Source: Bacteroidia bacterium (GTDB lineage: Bacteria; Bacteroidota; Bacteroidia; Bacteroidales; Prolixibacteraceae). From it: DNA of 16,089 bases. Below are positions 1-7,048 of the stretch, in pieces. How positions within the stretch are numbered: the stretch's first letter is position 1; every line of letters starts with the position of its first letter. A program made the position numbers and the translations under genes. The notes beneath the pieces are model-generated. The model did not search any database. It had not been told where the DNA came from and saw nothing but the letters and a program-made list of their open reading frames with translations. The stretch covers positions 1 to 16,089 of the forward strand of contig JANYJT010000067.1 of NCBI GenBank assembly GCA_025358395.1, read 5' to 3'.

Positions 1-8
1 TTTTTTAT

Positions 9-1985
9 CTATCTGGGAAACCATACCTTCATCTTCCCAACACCTCTGTTCGACCATAAATAATAGGGAATCAATGTGAGATCTGTTGTTTCCGGTTTTG
101 AGTTTAATTGGTTAATTTGTTGATTTAGTGCAATCCCGGTTACTTTGATGACCTTAACTTCTCCGGAAAGAATATTTTTTGAATCCAATTTTAGTCTGGC
201 ATTGTCAGGAATGCTTTTTATATTCATTTTATCCATGTTATCAGCCTCTTCTGCACAATAAACAATTGGTCCCCTTTCAAAAGCAACCTGGTGGCGGTTG
301 GTTACAACTTTTTCATCAGTTGTTACGCGCCTGACAGCCATCGGTAGATTGAGCGTGATTTTATCATTTGAATTCCATTCTTTGGTAATTTCGGCAAATC
401 CATTTCGAATGACTGGTTTTGTCTCTTTCCCATTGATTTTTAAACTGAATTCTTCGGCCTTACCACCCAGGTAGCCATAAAGATTTCCAGGCAGTACCTC
501 ATTTCTGGCCCATCCCGGGATGCGGATCCTAACGGAAAATGTACTTTTCTTCTCAGGTTTCAAGATTAAATCGACATTACCGTCCCATGGATAACCGGAA
601 TGCTGCGAAATCTGAACCTTCGAATCATGAACCAAAACAGTTGTTTGATTAGAGATGAAAAGGTTTACATATAGACCATTTTTATCTGTGGCGTAGATTA
701 GTCCGGGGACTGAGGGTATAAATCTGATCAGATTAGTAGGACAACAAGAACAGTCGAACCAGGATTGTCTTGTGCAGGCCCCCATGTTGAAGAGATATTT
801 ACCATCAGATTCGAGTGGATTTGGATAGAAAAATTTCCGGCCATCCGTTGATATCCCGGAAATCAGCCCATTGTAAAGCGATCTTTCGATGATGTCGTAA
901 TATTTTGAATCACCGGTAAGCAGAAACATCCGATGGTTCCAGTACACATCTCCAATGGCAGCACAAGTTTCGTTGTAAGCGGTTAAATTGGGCAATTCAT
1001 AGTTCTTGCCAAAAGCTTCGCCATCGTGTTTGGAACCGATTCCTCCGGTTAGGTACATTTTCTTCGTAACCATGTTTTCCCATATCTTATTCACAGCATG
1101 TAGATAGGCCGAATCCTGAAAAATCGCAGCCGCATCGGTCATTCCGGCATAGAGGTATACCGCCCGCACCGCATGTCCGACTGCCTGATCCTGCTTAACA
1201 ACGGGGATATGATCCTGGCTGTATTCACCGAAAAGTTTGTGTGTGGCAGAATCACCGCGTTGATCCATGTAGAACCCGGATAACTCCAGGTACCCGGCAT
1301 TTTTTGTAATCTGGTAAAGCTGGATCAAACCTGTCTCAACTATTTCGTGACCCGGAGGAATCATTAGCTTCCCGGGACCAAAATTGGCTACCAACAGATC
1401 CGCATTTTTAAGGGCTATATCCAGAAAATTCCTTTTCCCGGTTGCCCTGAAGTGTGCAGCCGCGGCTTCAAACAGATGACCGCTGTTGTAAAGTTCGTGG
1501 CTAGAGCTTTCACTTTCCCACCTGTTTTTTGAGGGTTTGACCCATGTGGCAGGCGGATTTAGTGGATTAATGGTAAACCAGGTAGTGAGGTAACCATCCT
1601 TTTCCTGTCCAGTCTTAATGATGGCTATCACGGAATCCAGAGTAGCATCCAATCCTGCATTTGGCTTGCTGATCAGAGAGTAGGAAGCGCCTTCGATGAT
1701 TTTATAAAGATCGGTGTCATCGAAAGGCATTTTGCCCCTGACTTTTCCTTTCATCCTGCCGCCAGCTATCAGAAAATTCTCCATTCGACCTTCCGAGGCG
1801 CATTTGTCAAGAGCATACCGGATCGTTGTGTCCTGAATAATTTTGATTTTTGGCAACCAGAATTTGTCGTTTAGTACAACCATTTTAATTGGCACCGGCG
1901 TGATCGGGTAATCATGATAGACTGATTGCGCCTTTATACCAAAGGATAACAGCAACAACCACATGAACAGGATTTTAATTCCCAT
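9..1985 (-). CDS. GH127 family beta-L-arabinofuranosidase (DUF1680), exported
   Basis: Retaining glycoside hydrolase expected to release beta-linked L-arabinofuranose from plant-type glycans, probably in the periplasm. The 658-aa length is usual for the family. Residues 1-20 form a signal peptide ending in KAQS. The (alpha/alpha)6 domain spans roughly residues 30-430, followed by beta-sandwich domains. The family's zinc-thiolate catalytic site is visible: NETC supplies Glu339 and Cys341, and the CSCCPTN motif supplies Cys414 (nucleophile position) and Cys415. This corresponds to Glu338, Cys340, Cys417 and Cys418 of Bifidobacterium HypBA1 (recalled). HELYNSGH at about 164-171 is another conserved stretch. 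The ATG at 1985 is preceded by GGAAA and lies 12 bp after the stop of the upstream small gene, so the two are probably co-transcribed. No SusC/SusD pair is visible nearby. Substrate is inferred from the family only; GH127 also includes other activities. Confidence 0.9.
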   Translation of the reverse strand: MGIKILFMWLLLLSFGIKAQSVYHDYPITPVPIKMVVLNDKFWLPKIKIIQDTTIRYALDKCASEGRMENFLIAGGRMKGKVRGKMPFDDTDLYKIIEGASYSLISKPNAGLDATLDSVIAIIKTGQEKDGYLTTWFTINPLNPPATWVKPSKNRWESESSSHELYNSGHLFEAAAAHFRATGKRNFLDIALKNADLLVANFGPGKLMIPPGHEIVETGLIQLYQITKNAGYLELSGFYMDQRGDSATHKLFGEYSQDHIPVVKQDQAVGHAVRAVYLYAGMTDAAAIFQDSAYLHAVNKIWENMVTKKMYLTGGIGSKHDGEAFGKNYELPNLTAYNETCAAIGDVYWNHRMFLLTGDSKYYDIIERSLYNGLISGISTDGRKFFYPNPLESDGKYLFNMGACTRQSWFDCSCCPTNLIRFIPSVPGLIYATDKNGLYVNLFISNQTTVLVHDSKVQISQHSGYPWDGNVDLILKPEKKSTFSVRIRIPGWARNEVLPGNLYGYLGGKAEEFSLKINGKETKPVIRNGFAEITKEWNSNDKITLNLPMAVRRVTTDEKVVTNRHQVAFERGPIVYCAEEADNMDKMNIKSIPDNARLKLDSKNILSGEVKVIKVTGIALNQQINQLNSKPETTDLTLIPYYLWSNRGVGKMKVWFPR

Positions 1986-1997
1986 TTTCCAAAATTT

Positions 1998-2762
1998 TTA
2001 TCTTTGTCTGTATTCTTTAGGTTGCTTTTGCTCCCTTACTTTTATCTCTTCCCCTCTTTTCATGTTTCGCTGAACTCTCACCGGCTTTCCAACCTCTCGA
2101 CCATAATATTTTACAGGTTCGGAGGGATGAGTAGACTCAACTCTTCTCTCAGGAAAGTCTCTCTTGCCTTCGAATACTTTCCGCTCTTCAGAACGGTTAT
2201 TTTCCTCCCGACTTGATTCATTTCTTCGCTTATAAGAGATGTCATCTCTTTCTGAACGGTGGTTGTAAACAACCTCGCGTTCATTTTCATTGAACCCACG
2301 CAAAGGATGTTCCCGATCCCTGTAGCGATCCCTGTATACGGTTCTGTAATAATACCTTGGATAATGGGATACGTAATAGTGGAAGTGTCTCCAGGGTTCA
2401 ATAACGCGGGTGTCAAGGGCCACAATGAAGCAATTGCTGAGATCATACCAGGCATAGACAGGCGGTAAAGATCTTCCGAACATCCATTCCCCGTCTTCCA
2501 TGTAGATAAATTCACGGTCCCTCACGTCATAATAGCATTCGATATCCGGTAGGTAATAATACCTCACCAAATGATTGTTGTTGTAATCGGGAGCCCAGGA
2601 TGGAAGTTGAAGGTTTATTTGAATGCTTGCTTTTTGAGCGAAAGTTGGCGTATTGCAACTGCTTAATGTAAAGAATAATAAGGCCAATAAGGCAAGATTG
2701 CTCTTTTTGGTAAGAAACATTTCATTGAAGTTCCTTTGCATCTCAATTTTTTGTGTTTTCAT
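1998..2762 (-). CDS. Tyr/Arg-rich conserved Bacteroidota secreted or lipoprotein of unknown function
   Basis: Function unknown. The N-terminus has a basic region, a hydrophobic stretch (about residues 22-33) and LSSC at 33-36, which fits a lipobox with Cys36; FAQ at 41-43 could instead be a signal peptidase I site. Residues 50-135 form a compact domain rich in aromatics, with RYYYLPDIECYYDV, then FIY, GEW and LPPVY motifs. I recall this YYYLPD-type signature from uncharacterised Bacteroidota proteins. Residues 135-254 are highly charged (many R, E, Y, N) and look disordered. The first ATG (2762) is used here, but ATGs at 2741 and 2720 would also work; the 2720 start gives the most typical lipoprotein leader. 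It lies 12 bp upstream of the GH127 gene and behind a sigma-54-like promoter candidate. The charged tail could bind polyanionic glycans or the cell wall, which is speculation. Confidence 0.75.
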   Translation of the reverse strand: MKTQKIEMQRNFNEMFLTKKSNLALLALLFFTLSSCNTPTFAQKASIQINLQLPSWAPDYNNNHLVRYYYLPDIECYYDVRDREFIYMEDGEWMFGRSLPPVYAWYDLSNCFIVALDTRVIEPWRHFHYYVSHYPRYYYRTVYRDRYRDREHPLRGFNENEREVVYNHRSERDDISYKRRNESSREENNRSEERKVFEGKRDFPERRVESTHPSEPVKYYGREVGKPVRVQRNMKRGEEIKVREQKQPKEYRQR

Positions 2763-2810
2763 GACATTTATTATTTGTTGACACCAATTTACGACCGGTT
2801 ATGCCGTCAA

Positions 2811-2840
2811 TGAAAGTATGCATAAATCATGCCAATCAAA
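2811..2840 (-). promoter_or_regulatory. Candidate sigma-54-type promoter for the small protein/GH127 pair
   Basis: On the minus strand TGGCATGATTTATGCA (2834 to 2819) has GG and GC separated by exactly 10 bp. It agrees with the sigma-54 consensus TGGCACG-N4-TTGCA except for one base in each half. Transcription would begin near 2808, about 45 nt before the ATG at 2762. An alternative reading overlaps it: TTTG (2840-2837), 18 nt, TACTTTCA (2818-2811), a poor version of the Bacteroidota housekeeping promoter. No enhancer-binding protein gene is seen in this window. Confidence 0.4.
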
Positions 2841-2884
2841 TGTTAAAATTGTCAAATCATTCTAAATTTCCAGGTTGTTCAATT

Positions 2885-2912
2885 CCAATCATTCATGACT
2901 AAAATGAATTGG
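2885..2912. repeat. Imperfect inverted repeat between the VIT gene and the small-protein promoter
   Basis: CCAATCATT (2885-2893) pairs with AATGAATTGG (2903-2912), leaving one bulged base and a 9-nt loop. It lies just beyond the stop of the VIT transporter gene on the minus strand. No T-tract follows it in that direction, so it is at best a weak terminator, or possibly a regulator site upstream of the sigma-54-like promoter. Confidence 0.3.
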
Positions 2913-2925
2913 CTGAAAAAAATCC

Positions 2926-3624
2926 TTAATGGAATAAATTGTCGAACCCAACCGCCACAAAATAGGCGGCAGCAGCAGCAATGAGTCCTATCGCGGTTAC
3001 TTTAAAGGCACCGTGAAGAGGAGGTTGTCCTGTAACTTTGCTTTTGAAATACCCGAAGATGAACAAACAAGCCGTGGTTATGATCGCAGAAACCAGTAAA
3101 CCTTTTTGCGGTGTAGGGGTGAAGAAATAGGCAGTCAACGGTAACAAGCCACCTACAAAATAGGCAATCCCAATGGTCAGCGCGGAATTTCTTGCCCGGT
3201 TCGGATCGGGTTCGTCCAACCCTAGTTCATATTTCATCATAAAATTCACCCACAAGGTTTTATCTTTTGCCAATTGGTTCGCAATTAAATCTTGTCCGGC
3301 TTCATCAATGCCGTATTCGGCAAATATCTCCTTGACTTCCTTCATTTCCCTCTCCGGCAAATGTTCAACCTCATCGTACTCCTTTTTCAATTCACTTTGG
3401 TAATGTTCCTGCTCCGTCTTTCCTGCGAGATAGCCACCCAAACCCATCGCAATGCATCCTGCAACAATTTCCGCAATACCTGCCGTGATCACTATGGTAT
3501 TGCTGCTCACTGCACCGCTTAATCCTGCTGCCAATGCGAATGGTACGGTTAATCCATCACTCATTCCGATCACAATATCTGTGATAAAATCTGAACTTTT
3601 GAGGTGCTTTTCAGTATGTGTCAT
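2926..3624 (-). CDS. VIT1/CCC1-family iron/manganese transporter
   Basis: Inner-membrane transporter of the VIT1/CCC1 family, which moves Fe2+ or Mn2+ out of the cytoplasm, usually by H+ antiport. With the ATG at 3624 the protein is 232 aa; a TTG at 3663 would add 13 residues but lacks support. About five membrane segments are apparent: around 22-38, 43-66, 148-168, 174-192 and 206-228. A Glu-rich cytoplasmic metal-binding hairpin lies between the second and third (about 69-145). Compared with my recollection of Eucalyptus VIT1, the functional residues appear at a constant offset of 20: Asp23, Glu52 and Met60 in the membrane, and Glu82, Glu85, Glu93, Glu96, Met129, Met130 and Glu133 in the hairpin. 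The gene starts 44 bp after tag with no terminator between, so it is probably co-transcribed. Whether iron or manganese is the main substrate cannot be told. Confidence 0.9.
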   Translation of the reverse strand: MTHTEKHLKSSDFITDIVIGMSDGLTVPFALAAGLSGAVSSNTIVITAGIAEIVAGCIAMGLGGYLAGKTEQEHYQSELKKEYDEVEHLPEREMKEVKEIFAEYGIDEAGQDLIANQLAKDKTLWVNFMMKYELGLDEPDPNRARNSALTIGIAYFVGGLLPLTAYFFTPTPQKGLLVSAIITTACLFIFGYFKSKVTGQPPLHGAFKVTAIGLIAAAAAYFVAVGFDNLFH

Positions 3625-3668
3625 TGTTTTCCGACCGTAATTCGTTCTTTTTGCTAAGATCAAAATCT

Positions 3669-4232
3669 TTATTCATTGATTTTCATCATCCATGCTGGCC
3701 TTGACTTAACGAGTAGTGCATATTGGGTACAACTTTCAACGTGGGCACCTGGCAAATATCCGGTGCTTACAAGAAATTCATTGACAATTTCACCACCTGT
3801 AAACTTAAATGTCTTTTTAAAAAGGTTTACCCAATCCGCTTTTGTCAACGTGTGCTTTTGATCAAGCCATTTTTTAAAGGATCCGTACTCATTTTGTAAC
3901 ACCAGCACGACTCCCGCATTGTGGATCGTGGCATCAATTTTCAGGCGGTTACGGATAATCCCTGCATCGTTGAGCAAACGTTGCCTGTCGGCTTCCTGGT
4001 AAGATGCTACTTCACGGATAGTGAACCCATTGAACGCCTTTTTGAAATTTTCCTGTTTATTTAATATTGTTGTCCAGCTTAATCCGGCCTGGAAAATTTC
4101 AAGAATTAGTCTTTCAAACAATTCGTTGTCATCTTCTATCGGAAATCCATAGGCTTTGTCGTGGTATATCCGATGGACATTTGAGGAGTCCAGGTGTTTT
4201 ACAGCTTCGCAATATGATTTCGGTTGTTCCAT
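3669..4232 (-). CDS. tag: DNA-3-methyladenine glycosylase I
   Basis: Base-excision repair enzyme that removes 3-methyladenine from alkylated DNA, leaving an abasic site. The 187-aa length matches the family. The opening RIYHDKAYG and the block LEIFQAGLSW (44-53) are family hallmarks and contain the base-recognition residues Glu45 and Trp53. The zinc-binding set of E. coli Tag (Cys4, His17, His175, Cys179) is present as Cys8, His24, His164 and Cys168, the last two in HVESC. NDAGIIRNRLKI (88-99) supplies the helix-hairpin-helix-like region. ATG at 4232 is the only sensible start. It lies 38 bp after the stop of the kinase gene and 44 bp before the VIT transporter gene. A TATATTTC box near the kinase stop could give it a separate promoter, but this is weak. 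Link to metal transport is contextual only. Confidence 0.95.
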   Translation of the reverse strand: MEQPKSYCEAVKHLDSSNVHRIYHDKAYGFPIEDDNELFERLILEIFQAGLSWTTILNKQENFKKAFNGFTIREVASYQEADRQRLLNDAGIIRNRLKIDATIHNAGVVLVLQNEYGSFKKWLDQKHTLTKADWVNLFKKTFKFTGGEIVNEFLVSTGYLPGAHVESCTQYALLVKSRPAWMMKINE

Positions 4233-4270
4233 TTTTGTGTAGATTTACGGTGGGTGGCGGAAATATAGAT

Positions 4271-6325
4271 TTATAAAACATTGACATTTAGATGCCTGTT
4301 TACTTCCTTTCTCAATTTATCCGCGTCAATTGGCTTTGTCAGGTAGGCATTAAAAATTTCGCCATAAATCTCTTTCTCCGCTTCCATCGCATAGGCAGTT
4401 TGCGCAATAATAATCAATTCGGGACGAAATTCCTTAATTATCTTAGCGGCATTGAAACCATCCATGGCCGGCATTTTAATGTCCATTAAGACAAGTTCGA
4501 TTTCCGGAGTTTTGTAACAAATATCAACTGCCTGTTCTCCTGATTTAGCTATTAGGAGGTTGTAATTCATGTTGTTGATGATGATTGAAAGGTACATAAG
4601 TGAATCTTCATCGTCTTCAGCCAGAAGGATCGTCCTTCGTTTGTTTCCATTTTTAAATGCCATTTGAAATAATCCATTATCATTAGATTCGTTACCCGTA
4701 TTGCGACCAGATGGAATTGTGAAACGGAAACAACTTCCAATACCCATCTCTGATTCCAGCCAAATTTCGCCACCAAGCATTTCGACATAAGCTTTTGCGA
4801 TAGAAAGTCCCAGCCCTGCTCCTTCAAATCCTCTTGACAAACCTGAATCCGCCTGCATAAATCGCTCAAAAATGATCGTACGTTTGTCATTCGGAATACC
4901 AATTCCAGTGTCCCTCACAAAGAATTCATACTTGTCTCCTTTTAAACTGCATCCAAATTCAATACTCCCACTCTTTGTAAATTTTAAGGCATTTTTGATC
5001 AGGTTGGTGAGGATGGAGAAAAGTTTATCCTGATCTATGGAAATTTTAGCCTCCTCTTGTGAAAGTGTACTTTTCATACATAGACTAAGGCCTTTCTGAT
5101 TTGCTTCGGAACTGAAAAATTTAAGAAGAAAGTCCAACTTGTCGTTAAGATTTGTATAGGTATAGCTAAGTTCCATAAGTCCTGATTCGACCTTCGAAAT
5201 ATTCACCAGATCGTTGATAAGGTGGAGTAATCTGGTTCCACTTTTTTCTATAAGGGTGATGTATGTTTTCTGTTCTTCCATCACGAGATCTGGCTCTTTC
5301 AGAAGTCCGGCAAATCCCAGTATGCCATTCATCGGAGTGCGAATTTCGTGACTCATATTGGCCAAAAATGATGACTTTAGTCTATCGCTTTGTTCAGCAT
5401 GTTCTTTGGCAAGGATTAATTCTCTTTCTGCCTTCTTTCGATCGGTTATATCGCTCATGATGTGAACAGAACCGATCAAAACATTATTTTCGTCCAGGAT
5501 GGGGTCATTAACTATTTCAAAAAGAGAACCATTGATGTTAATTTCTATGGTTTCCCTTTGCTTGCTGTTTTGCGACCGGACACATGGACAATCCTCAAAG
5601 GCGCAAGCCGTGTTATGAACATAGGAGTAACAATACTTACCAAGAAGGTCTTCCTTTGGCTTTCCGATAAGTACGGTGAAGGCCCTGTTCATTTGAAGGA
5701 TTTGCTGATTCTCATCAAGGATCATGATCCCATCCTGAATGGCATCGAAGGTCTTGCTCCAATTGTCGTTGGCTTGCTTGATCTTTTGATTGGCCTGCCT
5801 GTATTCAGTTACCTCACGTTGAATACCAAAATGACCGGTTATTCTTTTCTTTGAGTCATAGAGGCACATATAATCGCCTTCTACTATCATATATGAGCCA
5901 TCGGACTTCTTTTCGTTTGAATCTACATGCAAGGTGCCTTTGTCAAATAATTCTTTCCAGACTTCCCTGCTGTGCTTGGAGGGGATGCTTATCATATGGC
6001 TCGCCGAAATCTCCGTAAATTGTACTTTAGAGATATTGTATTGATCAAGCAAGGCCTGATTGAATTTTGTAATGTATTGATTATTAAAAATATAATCAAG
6101 AGTTTTGTCTTTATCGATCGAGTCATTCCATTCTACGGGCTCATCTATAATCATAAAAAAGAAGCCATCGAGAGATTGTGAAAAGAGCAACTGCAACCGT
6201 TCTTCGCTTTCCTTTAACGCCTTTTCAACCTGATCATGATCCAGTTTATATTTATCAAAAGTAGCTTTAAGAGATTTGTACGCCTCCTGTAATTCCTTTA
6301 ATTCATGCAGTATACTTTGTGCCAT
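4271..6325 (-). CDS. Soluble hybrid sensor histidine kinase (PAS-PAS-HisKA-HATPase-REC)
   Basis: Two-component hybrid kinase of 684 aa with no membrane segment, so it should sense a cytoplasmic signal. Order: N-terminal coiled coil (1-45), PAS1 (about 45-172), PAS2 (about 188-294), HisKA with MSHEIRTP (phospho-acceptor His326), HATPase_c with N-box Asn445, DTGIGI (472-477) and GAGLGL (502-507), then a C-terminal receiver (about 564-680) with Asp571, Asp572, phospho-acceptor Asp615, Thr643 and Lys664. All catalytic residues are present. PAS2 carries a Cys/His cluster (Cys232, His237, Cys241, Cys246, Cys248) that could hold metal or respond to redox. The start is the ATG at 6325; a TTG at 6334 is less likely. 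No DNA-binding output and no partner regulator are next to it, so it probably signals through a phosphorelay. It is first in a possible operon with tag and the VIT transporter. Signal unknown. Confidence 0.93.
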   Translation of the reverse strand: MAQSILHELKELQEAYKSLKATFDKYKLDHDQVEKALKESEERLQLLFSQSLDGFFFMIIDEPVEWNDSIDKDKTLDYIFNNQYITKFNQALLDQYNISKVQFTEISASHMISIPSKHSREVWKELFDKGTLHVDSNEKKSDGSYMIVEGDYMCLYDSKKRITGHFGIQREVTEYRQANQKIKQANDNWSKTFDAIQDGIMILDENQQILQMNRAFTVLIGKPKEDLLGKYCYSYVHNTACAFEDCPCVRSQNSKQRETIEININGSLFEIVNDPILDENNVLIGSVHIMSDITDRKKAERELILAKEHAEQSDRLKSSFLANMSHEIRTPMNGILGFAGLLKEPDLVMEEQKTYITLIEKSGTRLLHLINDLVNISKVESGLMELSYTYTNLNDKLDFLLKFFSSEANQKGLSLCMKSTLSQEEAKISIDQDKLFSILTNLIKNALKFTKSGSIEFGCSLKGDKYEFFVRDTGIGIPNDKRTIIFERFMQADSGLSRGFEGAGLGLSIAKAYVEMLGGEIWLESEMGIGSCFRFTIPSGRNTGNESNDNGLFQMAFKNGNKRRTILLAEDDEDSLMYLSIIINNMNYNLLIAKSGEQAVDICYKTPEIELVLMDIKMPAMDGFNAAKIIKEFRPELIIIAQTAYAMEAEKEIYGEIFNAYLTKPIDADKLRKEVNRHLNVNVL

Positions 6326-6373
6326 TAAGCTCAATCTTGGTTATGAATGTTATGGTTTGCTGTAGTTTGAATC

Positions 6374-6403
6374 CAAATTTAATCAAATTACCTGAATATA
6401 AAA
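6374..6403 (-). promoter_or_regulatory. Candidate housekeeping promoter for the hybrid kinase operon
   Basis: On the minus strand TAAATTTG (6381 to 6374) is a full match to the Bacteroidota -7 consensus TAnnTTTG. AGTTTT lies 18 nt upstream as a partial -33 box. Transcription would begin near 6367, about 42 nt before the ATG at 6325. It is divergent from the recX promoter; the two -7 boxes are about 95 bp apart. Confidence 0.45.
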
Positions 6404-6453
6404 CTGAATTTTCATTGACAAGGATGATGTAGCCAATTAAACCGTAATTTTCA

Positions 6454-6483
6454 TTTTATCCCGATAAGAAAATGGTATTTTTG
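6454..6483 (+). promoter_or_regulatory. Candidate promoter for recX-prfB
   Basis: TATTTTTG at 6476-6483 fits TAnnTTTG fully, with TTTT at 6454-6457 as a partial -33 box 18 nt upstream. The predicted transcription start near 6490 lies downstream of the in-frame TTG at 6486, which supports the ATG at 6543 as the recX start. Confidence 0.45.
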
Positions 6484-6542
6484 TTTTGAGAGATTTCAAC
6501 CAAAAAACCGTCAAATTCATTGCAGGAAAAATTTGTATTGAG

Positions 6543-7028
6543 ATGGATAATTCCAGACAACTGCTCACCTTCAGGGAGGCGCTTTCCAAGGCAACAGATC
6601 TTTGCGGAAGGTCAGAAAAATGCTGTTTTGACATAGAGATGAAGTGCCATGAATGGCAGCTTTCCAGTGAGGAAACCGCCAGATTGCTGACTTATTTACT
6701 AAAGGAAGGGTTTATTAACCATGAACGCTATGCCACTAGCTTCGTAAACGATAAGTTTAAGTTTAACAAATGGGGAAAGATCAAAATTGCTTACACCTTG
6801 AGGCAGAAACAGCTTGAAGAGGCAATAATTCGGTCGGCATTATCCGGCATTCCTGATGAAGCCTACCGTAAAACCTTGCATGACCTGATTTCAGCGAAAG
6901 CAAAAACCATCAGAGAGAAGGATCCATATACTTACCGGAATAAGCTTTTGGCTTTCGCCCAAAGCCGTGGATTTGAACCTAACGAAACACTCAGGATGAT
7001 TGAGCGGTTAAAATTTCTACCTTTGTAA
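6543..7028 (+). CDS. recX: RecX-family regulatory protein
   Basis: RecX modulates RecA, usually by blocking or trimming RecA filaments on single-stranded DNA. The 161-aa product has the three-helix repeats of the family. The first includes RSEKCCFDIEMKCHEW (23-38), where Bacteroidota RecX typically has an RSxxC motif. The second includes LLKEGFINHERYATSFVNDK (52-71), the most conserved family block, followed by the KWGKIKIAYTLR stretch. The third is the helical C-terminus with YRNKLLAFAQSRGF. ATG at 6543 gives the usual family length; the in-frame TTG at 6486 would add 19 residues and probably lies at or before the transcription start. recA is not in the window. The gene ends 20 bp before prfB, with which it is very likely co-transcribed. 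Assignment rests on recognisable family blocks. Confidence 0.85.
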   Translation: MDNSRQLLTFREALSKATDLCGRSEKCCFDIEMKCHEWQLSSEETARLLTYLLKEGFINHERYATSFVNDKFKFNKWGKIKIAYTLRQKQLEEAIIRSALSGIPDEAYRKTLHDLISAKAKTIREKDPYTYRNKLLAFAQSRGFEPNETLRMIERLKFLPL

Positions 7029-7048
7029 AAATTTTAACCGCAACAGCA

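Noticed and set aside
2111..2515. Overlapping 134-codon minus-strand reading frame inside the Tyr/Arg-rich gene
   Set aside because: It lies in another frame of a gene with a clear signal peptide and operon context, and shows no recognisable domain.
3625..3663. TTG start at 3663 for the VIT transporter
   Set aside because: The ATG at 3624 gives the usual N-terminus and spares 13 residues without family character; the TTG would sit 6 bp from the tag stop.
6326..6334. TTG start at 6334 for the hybrid kinase
   Set aside because: An in-frame ATG follows three codons later at 6325; nothing favours the TTG.
6486..6542. TTG start at 6486 for recX
   Set aside because: It lies directly after a TATTTTTG promoter box, at about the predicted transcription start, and adds residues not typical of RecX.
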